33,540 bases of DNA, taken from the NCBI GenBank assembly GCA_015657535.1, contig JADHZB010001538.1:1-33540 (forward strand), read 5' to 3'. The stretch comes from Nephromyces sp. MM_2019. Taxonomy: Eukaryota; Apicomplexa; Aconoidasida; Nephromycida. Made by a program: the position numbers and the translations under genes. Shown here in pieces: positions 24,705 to 33,277 of this stretch (position 1 is its first letter; every line of letters starts with the position of its first letter). The notes beneath the pieces were generated by a model, which worked only from the letters and a program-made list of their open reading frames with translations, was not told the DNA's origin and ran no database searches.

Positions 24705-25213
24705 TCATATGCTCAAGCAGTGAATGAAAAGGTATCTACATACTACAAGCAGCAGAATAAAAGTTTTGGCGATTTCTGTGGGCGTAGGGGTTTTTAGAAA
24801 ATCCATAAAGGAACGCACACACACTTGTACACACACATTCACAGAAGCACAATGTATGCTTTTTGCAGAAAATGCAGAATAAATTGCATCTTCTTCAGGA
24901 GCTTCCTTCCCAAAGATTTTTATTGAATCAATAAGATGCTTTATACAACCCCAGAAGCAGTAAATTTCAGGGATTTTAAAAGATATAAATTTCACCAAAA
25001 TTAAGGAATCTCTGGTTTTCATTAGACGTATGAAGATGTATCCAGAAGGTGAAGAGGTAGTTGCAAAGAAAAATGTTTTCAAGCTCTCTTCTTTCTGGGA
25101 AACTCAAAATCAGCAGAAACACGTATGTAAGTACTCACAGCATTTTCCCCATTTGCCTCCCACTTTGCTATATATACAAGAGAAGAAGTGAAGATCTTCA
25201 GTGTGTGCATCAT
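24705..25213 (-). CDS. Longin-like, possibly tail-anchored protein (two exons, 154 aa)
   Basis: Exon 25213-25139 starts with ATG ATG (MMHTLKIFTSSLVYIAKWE) and ends at a GTGAGT donor. Exon 25094-24705 follows a TTTCCCAG acceptor, with a 44-nt intron in phase 0. The predicted order is two N-terminal strands (HTLKIFTSSLVYIAKW), a helix (KEESLKTFF), strands GYIFIRLMK and SLILVKFISF, and a helix (EIYCFWGCIKHLIDSIKIF). That pattern suits a longin fold as in Sec22-type SNAREs and other trafficking proteins. The C terminus is hydrophobic (FILLLVVCRYLFIHCLSI), consistent with a tail anchor, and no SNARE heptads are visible. The segment NVCVQVCV may be a small unrecognised TG-type intron. The stop lies 39 nt before the cyclophilin ATG, so a fusion or very compact spacing must be considered. 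Family assignment is by fold pattern only. Confidence 0.5.
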
Positions 25214-26751
25214 CTTATTGGAATTCGCTAATTGCTAAGGTTACCATAAATACAGTAATTATACAGTATTTTATGTTTTTTTCCTCATACACATACATAT
25301 TGGGAATGCCTCACACATGGGGAACGAGTCACACACATGGAAAAGAAGCTAAACATGGGGAATGAGTAACACACTCATGGGGAATGAGGTACACAATTAT
25401 GCTGTTTCCCACACACACTCACACACATACACATACATATAGTTAAAGAAACTCAAACTTCTCAAAGATCAACAAAAATTAGACGATTTTCTCGCAATTT
25501 CCCATGAAATGTTCATTTCCTTTGAAAGCATCACATTTTTCTTCAATAAAACTGCGAAAAGTACTCCCTCCTCACGCAAGTAAACATTGAAAAAACGTCC
25601 ATCAAACATGCAAATTGATACGTAAACTGCTTCTGATGATCAAAGAGGGGATCTTTACAATGTAGAAGCATTGGAAGAAATACTGGGATAGAGTGTGCGT
25701 GTGGGAGGGGTCGAGGGTAGTTGGAATGTGTGTGTGTGTGTGCGTTGGTGTGTGTGCGTTGGTGTGTGTGAGTTGTTTGTGTGCATGTGTGCCTGTGTGC
25801 GTGTTGGTGTATGTGTGTGCTGTGTGAGTTGGTAAGTGCCTTTCTGTGTGTCTTTGTGTTTGAGGGGCTGAGGTAAATTCGAGGTGGAATGTGTGTTAAT
25901 GTCTTCGTGAGTATCTGCGCTGCGTGTATGTGTGCAAATTAGCCTGTGTATGAAGCCCTATGTGTGTGACCTCGTAACTTGTTGAGATGGTGTATGTGCA
26001 ATGAGTGTCGTGTGTGTGTGCGCGCCTGTCGCAGAGCTGATTTATTAAAGAATTTGAAGATTGCGGCGCAGTATACAGTTTTTGGCTATGTAATTTACTC
26101 CCTTTTTAGTAGAAAAACCCCGAAAGTTGCTTTTTATTTCTATTTGAAGAAGGAGAAAGCGTTTGGCATTCGGTAAAGTTGTGTGTTCCTCTTCATCTCC
26201 TCAAAATCCCTCCTTCATAAAGAAAAAATCGTAAATTGAGGGTCTTCAGCCCATAAAATTCGCCTTTTACTGAACAAAACACCACAATATGCATACTAAA
26301 AGCGAATATCTTCCTCAATAAAGGAGAATAACCCTTCAGCAAAGGACCATGCTTTCTGAAACTACGGAAATCCACTTTTCCCATGAAATTATTTCTCGCA
26401 TATAGTGACCACCTTCATTCGCACTACAAAGTATGATTTCTGCGTATAATGCGATATCCTCTAGAAAACATCCAAGAGGAGGATGAGGAAAATGTGTTAT
26501 AAAAGATCCGTACAGAAATTTTTAGGAGAGCTTCATGAAAAGTAATGAAATCTGTACGAAATCTGCGTGAAATCCCCACAAAATACACTGATATTCCCCT
26601 TTTACCCCATGAAATCGGTATAAGATCCCCATGAAACCCTCCCATGCCCCCCCAAAACCACCCTCCACCCCCCTCCTCGAGTTTCATGTGTGTTACATCC
26701 CCTATGCATTACAAAGAGCCCTAAAGTCTGACACACAACTTGCTAGCTACT
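25214..26751. other. Intergenic region between divergent genes
   Basis: Separates the minus-strand longin-like gene from the plus-strand POLE3-like gene and so should hold both promoters. It contains four copies of CATGGGGAATGAG-like sequence at about 25310-25395, a TG-rich block at 25720-25990 and AT-rich sequence after 26180. No gene or splice pair is convincing. Confidence 0.45.
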
Positions 26752-29150
26752 ATGCAAGAGGCACCAAAAGAAGATGGGGGGAATATAAGCAGCACACACC
26801 ATATGGATACTATAGAAGAACCCTCCCATTCTGAGATTAAAGAGAAGCTTCTAACCCTCCCATCTTTCCAGGTGATGAAGATGATAAAATCAGAGATTTC
26901 TCCCGATACGAGGGTTTCTAAGGGGGCATGCAATGCTATTAATAAGGCAGCAGCGATTTTTACTATGTATGTAGCTTCAGCAGCTCAGGAGAGCGCCAAG
27001 TCTCAAAAGCCAAGGTGGAGACGTGTGTGTGTGTATGCACCATTTTTGGTACTCTTAGTTGTGTGTTTGCGTTTTGTTTTTTCGGCATACTCCGTTGATA
27101 TATGTGTTTTTCTTGCTTTAATACTCAGCTGTGTATTTTTTTTAATGCTCAGCTGTATGTGTGTATTTGCAGGAATATCTCTCTGCTCCTTGTTAGTTTT
27201 TGTGTGTGTTGTGTGTGTTGTATGCGTTCCTTTGGTTAGTTGCTGTACTTACACTCGTGCTCTTTGTGTAAATAAGCGTGTGTTTCTATCATGAAGTACT
27301 GTATTTGTACTCGTGATCTTTGTATAAATGTGTTTATGTGCGTTCCTATAATGAGCTACTGTACTTACGCTCGCGCTCTTTTTATAAATGTATGTATGCG
27401 CATTTTCATTACTGTAAATCTTGATATCTTAGCCTAGATGCAAATTTAACAATTTTTTTGTCAAACACACACACGCAGTAGAGTTACAATAAATGCTGAA
27501 GATGTGAAGAAGGCTTTAAGGGATCTACAGTTTGAAGATATAGAAGAAGGGCTTGAAGATGAGGAAGGAGAGGGAGAAAATGCTGGCGTTCAGTCTCCTC
27601 AAAAAGAGGGATTATCTGGAGAAATTTCAGAAGCTGAGCATCCATTCGGTATCAAGTAGAGATATGCTCTGCATCTGCCTATCGAGAAGTGAATACTCCA
27701 CTTCAAAGAGTTTGCGTGTGTGTCCCGTAAAAGTTGAGCACTTGTGTGTATCCTTTATTTGTGTGTGTGTTTGTGTGTGTCCGCCTTTTATTGCGTGCGT
27801 ACAGTATGCTTGTGAAGTTTTGTGTCTTTTTATATTTGTGTATGCGCGAGTATGAGCTGGCATGTGTGTGTGCTCTTTTTTGCGCCTTCTTGTGCATCAT
27901 GACTTGAGTGCATTAAAACCCTCCCTAAAGAGCCTCACTATCGCTCATGTTATGGAAAAGTCTTTCTTCTGCTTATCTGCTGTGTATGTGCTTCATGATG
28001 AACTGCTGAGAAAGAGGAAGATTTAGACTTTGATGAATACTCCCATGGAAGTGGGTGTACATACACCCTTAGCTTATCATAGCGCTGTGTATGTGATTCT
28101 CTTCAATAGAAGAGGTGTTTAAGCAGTTTCACCGTCTTGCATTGTATATTGTATCATCATATTGTAGAAGTGACTGTAAGCATTAAACCCAGCATGACGT
28201 TGATGCTCTGGGGCTGAATCGTGCAGAACAGAGCACACACTCACACGCACACACATATTCATATGCAAACATAGAGAATCACACGCACATACGCATATAG
28301 AATGACGCACACGCACATATTCGTACATGTTCACACACACGCTCACACATATTGATACCCTCTCACACTCTCACACTGGTTCGCTCACACACACTGGTTC
28401 GCTCACACACACACACACTGGCACACTCTCACACTCACTCGTTCACACACACTGACACACATATACGCCCACTCACACACTCACATACGCTCAAACACAT
28501 TCACACACACACACGGTTTATATTATGCAGGCATAAGAAGCCTTTTTTCCGAGCATATGTGTACCATCATATATGTTACTGATACCTGAATCGAGCACAC
28601 ACTCTAGAAGTCTGCATCTTAAACGTCGCACACACGTTTTTTATATGAAAAAGCATCAATTCCATCCGTAGTTGGACGCATTCAATACCCACGGACACAC
28701 AGGTGTCAGAGAGGGTTTTTAGTCACTTTTTCACACAGACCTATCCCATACAATGTATATACTCTTTCCAAACCCACGAATATATCGACATCTAGCCATG
28801 AATGTTGTGTGTGAATCTCCTGTTTAAACTGCCGAGACTTATCCCATCCTTTTTGTGTGCTGCTGCGCTTTGTTTGCTTGTGATGAAGCGAGTGCTTCTG
28901 TGTTTGTTACCTAGAGAATCAGTACACTATAGCTGGTAGCTTTTCAATCATCTTATACGTGTGTGCAAGGTTTATATAGGTTCTGTGTGTGTCTGTGTGT
29001 GCAGTAGATGAAGACGAAGCACATCCAGAGCCTGCGAAAGTGGATCCAAATGCAAGCCTCTTCTATCAGTTCAATGGGGGTTTTCAATATCAACCCCAGG
29101 GGGGTTGGGGGGGGGGTTTAACTGAGGAAAAGCCCACTGAGGAGCCGTAG
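26752..29150 (+). CDS. Histone-fold protein of the POLE3/Dpb4 type (four exons, 203 aa)
   Basis: Exons 26752-27014, 27482-27647, 28011-28050 and 29008-29150 join in phase (donors GTGGAG, GTATCA, GTGGGT; acceptors GCAGTAG, GCTGAG, GCAGTAG). Residues 36-103 form the histone fold: LPSFQVMKMIKSEI (helix 1), VSKGACNAINKAAAIFTMYV (helix 2) and VTINAEDVKKALRDL (helix 3). They match POLE3/Dpb4 ('LPnAvitRIIKeaLP..nISKeArsAIsrAAsvFvlY', 'TLnasDVL.Am..mef'). In known organisms this protein pairs with POLE4 or CHRAC-type partners, in DNA polymerase epsilon and in nucleosome-sliding complexes. The C terminus is acidic (EEGLEDEEGEGEN, KEEDLDFDEY) and ends with a Gly/Gln/Pro stretch (GGFQYQPQGGWGGG) and EEKPTEEP. 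Exons 1 and 2 are secure; exon 3 and its acceptor are the least certain. NF-YB-like proteins are a less likely alternative. Confidence 0.75.
27243..27411. repeat. 56-60-bp tandem repeat in POLE3-like intron 1
   Basis: Three copies starting at 27243, 27299 and 27359, each beginning CTGTACTTACRCTCGYGCTC and followed by a TTTRTAAATG core. They lie within the first intron of the histone-fold gene and carry no exon. Confidence 0.75.
28053..28068. repeat. Near-palindrome copy at the POLE3-like exon 3 donor
   Basis: GGGTGTACATACACCC, perfect 7-bp arms, beginning directly after the predicted GT donor of exon 3. Confidence 0.85.
28215..28515. repeat. CA-rich block in POLE3-like intron 3
   Basis: About 300 bp of CACACA/CTCACA sequence with a short CACACTGGTTCGCT duplication near 28370-28400. 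Unlike most introns here, the CA-rich strand is the sense strand. TG-rich sequence follows near the acceptor (28980-29000). Confidence 0.8.
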
Positions 29151-29223
29151 AGCCATGTGTGTGGAAGAAGGAAAACGCATCGTTTTCTTCATTCCTTCTC
29201 TTTGAAGGCGTTTTCTATCTTTA

Positions 29224-29963
29224 ATGCAGCCTAGAAAGATTTACTTTATCAATGAGCTTAGCCTGAGGTGTGGTCGTGTTTGTGAGTGTGTGTGTGTGTT
29301 GGTTTGCCTTTTATGTGTGTATGTGTTGGTGTGAGTATATGTTGGTATGTCTTGATGTATGTTGGTATCTATGTATGTCTATGTGCATGCGTGTATGCGT
29401 GTATGTGTGGTGGAGTGCTGATGTGTGTGTTTGTATGGAAGTTTGAGTATGTGTGTATGCGTGTGTGTGGCACATGACTGGATTAGCACACATACAGTCG
29501 GTTTTAGACTTTATTGCTGAGCAAAAAGCCGCACCTATTATATAATTTAAGACACACATCGAGTAAGATAATTAGCCAAGACTATAATAATTCATGTGTG
29601 TGTGTGCATGTGGCGTGTCTGCACGTGTGCGTGAGTGTGATAATATGGGTAACAGTAAGTGTTAGTATGAGAGAGTTTGTGTAAGGATACGAGCATCTAA
29701 CTGTGTGCTGGTCTCAGCCCATGTGTTTGTGTGTATGCGTGTGTTTGCATGCATTTATATGTGTGTGTATCAGCCTGCTCCCTGAAAGATATTACGAGTT
29801 CCTTGTGGAGCAGATGAAGCACACACCTATTGTGAGGAATTTTCTGTTAGCTTATGGCTTTAACCTTGTCGTACACCTCATCTTGCTCTGTAGACTGCTT
29901 TATCTCCTTCCATACATCAAGAAACCAGCTCTACATTATACCACAGTTACTCGGAAAGCTTAG
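29224..29963 (+). CDS. 77-aa membrane protein, unrecognised (two exons)
   Basis: Exon 29224-29267 gives MQPRKIYFINELSL and ends with two bases at a GTGTGG donor. Exon 29774-29963 starts after ATCAG with the one base needed to complete Ser15 and runs to TAG. The protein reads ERYYEFLVEQMKHTPIVRNF, then a hydrophobic segment LLAYGFNLVVHLILLCRLLYLL (about residues 38-60) and a basic tail PYIKKPALHYTTVTRKA. One membrane helix, or a hairpin, with a short lumenal or matrix tail is likely. Small organelle-membrane subunits look like this, but I recognise no family. The ATG overlaps a possible acceptor (TTTAATGCAG), so a longer 5' end is possible. It starts 73 nt after the POLE3-like stop. Confidence 0.5.
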
Positions 29964-30978
29964 CATATAACACAGATTGCGAATAGAGACCTGATCCGTC
30001 AGGAAATCATCTCATGATGAAATATCCACACACACGATCTAGCTACCGACACACACGATCTAACCACCCACACATGCACCATCTAACCGCTAGCACACAC
30101 GCTAATAATCACGTGATGGATGTAGCGCCCACAGAGGCTTCTTATCTGACGGGAGGATTGGCATTTGCTAAGAAATAAGACAACAGGGAATGAGTAGAAG
30201 ACTGTTAGCTTCACTGCGAAGGCTCTTCTTATGCGATATGATCTCCCTTATAGCCTCGACAAGTCAATGTGTGTGTGCCTGTGTTTATGTGTGTATGTGT
30301 GAGCTGCTACTGCCTTCATACGGGTATCATGATATCCACCTACCAAAGGCTAGGTACCATTGTATATCGAGTAGTGGTGAACTAGTGACATATTACTCGA
30401 AATACTAAATGATGTAAATTGTCGGACACGCACACGCGCACACACAGCACACACACAGCACACCGGCACACATACCAATACATACAGCTTCTACACTTGG
30501 CGTATATTACCACAAGCAACAGCAAGAGAGTTTATCCATTGGCTTAAACATTTCTTCCTCTTATTCATGTGGAATTCGCAGATTCTTATACTTTTTCGAT
30601 TTGCAGTTGGAGGAAGTCGCTTTCGGTGTGTGTGAGCTTCAGTTACCCTCTAAGACTATTAGATAAGCTGAAGACAGCCATTAGCCGAGATTTTCACAAA
30701 AAAACATCTTTCAGTGTAACTTGCATGGAAAAACAACTTTCATTATTTATTCCTCTTGCTCCTACTATTTTCAATGTTTTCTAGCATGGGATCCCACCGA
30801 ATCAGTTTCACTTTAGAAGGTGACTTTATGGGTGTTCAAGGTGCTTCATAAGTTGAGAAGCAGTCTTCTTCATCTTCATTTTCTTAGCTTTCATCATCTC
30901 CTTCATCTTCGTCTTCGTTTTTTTCTTTTTCATCACTTTTGGAGAAATCTGCTTTTGGATGAAATCATCTTCAAACAG
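29964..30978. other. Weak coding signals; possible first exon at 30190
   Basis: An ATG at 30190 opens MSRRLLASLRRLFLCD and continues hydrophobic to about 30265, just before a TG run that could hold a donor. The Arg/Leu/Ser composition without acids would suit a mitochondrial presequence. Further on, a long pyrimidine tract (30850-30978) precedes the exon-like stretch at 30979. The joining exons are not clear. Confidence 0.3.
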
Positions 30979-31305
30979 TGCGGGTGTTTATCGAGGAAAC
31001 TGCGCGCTGATGAGTTTGCCTACGTTCACATAGTAGAACTGCTAATTTTATTAGGCAATTCTGCACTTGAAATAGATTCCACAAGAGATGAAGAAGAGGG
31101 AGAAAGCGTGTGTGTTGGCAATCTTCCGCAGGGACAGCTTTTAAGGTGTGTGCGTGCTGCTAACAAATTGCTCAGTTATCTACCATGGGATCCTCTTGCG
31201 CATTGCAAAGAAAAAATGAAATGTACACGCTCAAGGGCTAACGCATTCACTGAAACACACGCAACTATACAGGCAGCCAGATACACAAACATATGCGCAT
31301 ACTAG
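30979..31305 (+). CDS. Unrecognised exon-like open frame
   Basis: After a long pyrimidine tract and CAAACAG acceptor, a frame opens with CGCLSRKLRADEFAYVHI. It continues helical (VELLILLGNSALEI), then acidic (TRDEEEGES), then VRAANKLLSYLPWDPLAHC, before becoming CA-repeat-like towards its stop at 31305. The first 80 codons look like real protein; I recognise no family. Possible donors (GTGTGTG at about 31109, GTGTGTG at about 31146) could trim it. It may belong to the presequence-like ATG at 30190, but I could not find the connecting phase. The opposite strand at 30968-30826 also reads open (Lys-rich), which conflicts with an exon at this site. Confidence 0.3.
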   Translation, partial: CGCLSRKLRADEFAYVHIVELLILLGNSALEIDSTRDEEEGESVCVGNLPQGQLLRCVRAANKLLSYLPWDPLAHCKEKMKCTRSRANAFTETHATIQAARYTNICAY

Positions 31306-31483
31306 TACATATAGACAGACTCATATATACATACGCAAACACATACAGATACATACAATGCATTGAACAGCAAGCTGCATCATCATCTTCGATGAAACTT
31401 CCTTTTTTATATAAATTTGTGTATCTATGCGATTGCATCTGTTTACTACTTCGTGATTCTTTGTTTCGTGCAAAAAACCTCGT

Positions 31484-31759
31484 TTAAACAGCTTCTTTAG
31501 GGCAGATATTGCTGTGTGTGCGAAGTCTACGTTGCATCGCTTTCTGTGGTACTTCAGGTGAAATTGCTGCTTCTTCATCTTCTAATTGCTGAGATTCTGC
31601 GGCCTCTTGGGGAATCTCTTTTTTTTCTTCGTCATCTTCTTCTTCATCTCCCTCTTCATCTTCTGCTTCTTCTTGTGTATACGTTTTGCCATCCTTTTCA
31701 TAGAGTAGAAATCGATGCCTTATGGTTGGTTTTTCGGGTTTTTCCCCCGTAATTTGCAT
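31484..31759 (-). CDS. Acidic protein, unrecognised (91-codon frame)
   Basis: A frame starting MQITGEKPEKPTIRHRFLLY continues YEKDGKTYTQ and then becomes strongly acidic (EEGDEEEDDEEKKE), with a basic end (MQRRLRTHSN) and TAA. The CACCTCAG just before the ATG could be an acceptor, so the start may not be the true one. A GTAGAC after Gln-Cys-type codons at 31530 could splice to a Lys-rich exon 30968-30826 (KVMKKKKTKTKMKEMMKAKK) that ends in TAA and is in phase. This would give an acidic-then-basic nuclear-type protein, but it would place the plus-strand exon at 30979 inside its intron. Function unknown. Confidence 0.35.
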   Translation of the reverse strand: MQITGEKPEKPTIRHRFLLYEKDGKTYTQEEAEDEEGDEEEDDEEKKEIPQEAAESQQLEDEEAAISPEVPQKAMQRRLRTHSNICPKEAV

Positions 31760-32940
31760 GAAACTGAGGTGTCACTGGCTACAGATGGAGGAATTCTGTT
31801 TTTCCTTGATTTTCTTAGTAAATTGATAGGCAAAAGGCGGTAAAGCCTGATGAAAAAATTGATTTTACAACTTTGAAGGAGAGATTTATCTATATGAGGG
31901 TGGCTCACACGCAGACAAAAAGAAACACGCTCACCAAAAAGCGCACACACACACAAGAATACACACATATAGATACCCAGACAAGCATTTATACGAACTT
32001 CTGCAGTAAATAGAATCTTTTGTATTTTTTTGCGGGTAACAGGTGCTCAAACACATCTGAATGAAGCATACGGGTGTATATTGAGACGCATTCGAGGGCA
32101 AGCAAACGCACACAAGGATGTAGCACACACTTTAGGGCAAGTTTACGTGCACACTGGCGCACGCACAGTGGTATACAGTAGCACAAACAAGTGCGTGTGC
32201 GGTTGCACGCACAGATGCACGTGAAGGTGTACAAACTGATACGCTTGAAGCTGCACACATACATGCAGATGGGCACACAGTTATATCCAGAATGCACAAA
32301 CAGTTGCGCACATAGTTGCACCCAGTAAGTACTTAATGAAGCATTGATACTAACATGCATACGCACACACTCAAGGGTGCATACGTACAAACACGTAGCT
32401 ACCAAGACAACGAGCTATAAAAGCGATTGCGAATGAGGTTTTGCAGTTGATTGATTATGTGATAGTTTAGTTGCCTTTGGGCGAGTTTTGCTTGTGTTGT
32501 GTCTGTAGTGTGTGGGCGTATGTGTGGTGTGTGTATTGTGCTTTGTGTGTCGTTTATGTTGTGTGTATGGTGCTGTGTTTATTGTTGTTTGTTGTGCGTG
32601 TATTGCGCTGTGTGTGTTGTAGAACTCTCCCTATGTTGTGTGTCTTCCTATATATTGCACGTATCTGTCCATATGCTGTGTGTCTTGATGTGTTGTGTGT
32701 GTGTGTGTGTGTACAGTTATGTGTATGGGTTGCGTCTGTGTCAAGTACCTGCATGTTTACCTATGAGTGTTTCTAAGTGTGTCAACGTATTCGCGAAACA
32801 TAGATTGCTATAAAATATTCCCCCCTTGTTTGCTTGTGTGTTCCTAGGCGTAAGCTACGTCATGTCTTCCGTGTGTGTATGAGTGTTGTGTGTGTTTATC
32901 TTTTTCTGTGTGTGCGTGTGAGACTCAACTAATTCTCTGT
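31760..32940. other. CA/TG-rich region without a supportable gene
   Basis: CA-rich on the plus strand at 31910-32400, then TG-rich at 32480-32930. Long open frames on either strand are Cys/Val- or His/Thr-rich and follow from the dinucleotide bias. Confidence 0.5.
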
Positions 32941-33103
32941 GCGTGTTTTAACGCTCTTTGCAATGATGATAAAGCAACGCAGCAGCTTCGGCATCATCTT
33001 CTTAGACAAACTCATTTTCGATCGCAATTACAGAGAGTCTTTGAGGAGCTTGCTCTCTACTGCGTGTTACCTATTCATATTCTCAATCTTTTGCCCAGCT
33101 TAT
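32941..33103 (+). CDS. Possible helical exon, unrecognised
   Basis: The frame FNALCNDDKATQQLRHHLL continues QTHFRSQLQRVFEELALY and stops at 33101-33103 (TGA). Composition is typical of an alpha-helical protein and unlike the Cys/Val repeats before it. No clear acceptor is seen upstream, and another frame is open across the same bases. It could be the last exon of a plus-strand gene. Confidence 0.25.
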
Positions 33104-33187
33104 GAAATACATCGCTCGGTTAAGGCGTTGCATCGTCCTCAAAGGCGTATATTCAGATCTTTTCTTCAAAGAAGAAAGAGTGAACTG

Positions 33188-33201
33188 GGTGTACGTACAC
33201 C
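33188..33201. repeat. Near-palindrome copy (right edge)
   Basis: GGTGTACGTACACC, exact arms, 77-90 nt upstream of the ATG at 33278. It may be promoter or intron sequence. Confidence 0.8.
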
Positions 33202-33277
33202 TATTCCTCATTATGGCGAAGGAGCATGTCTTTTGGTGTTCTTCTTCGAAGATCCTTCGATAGTACTGGCTGCTTTT

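Noticed and set aside
31989..32813. Long Cys/Val and His/Thr frames on both strands
   Set aside because: Follow from CA/TG dinucleotide bias and show no domain or splice structure.
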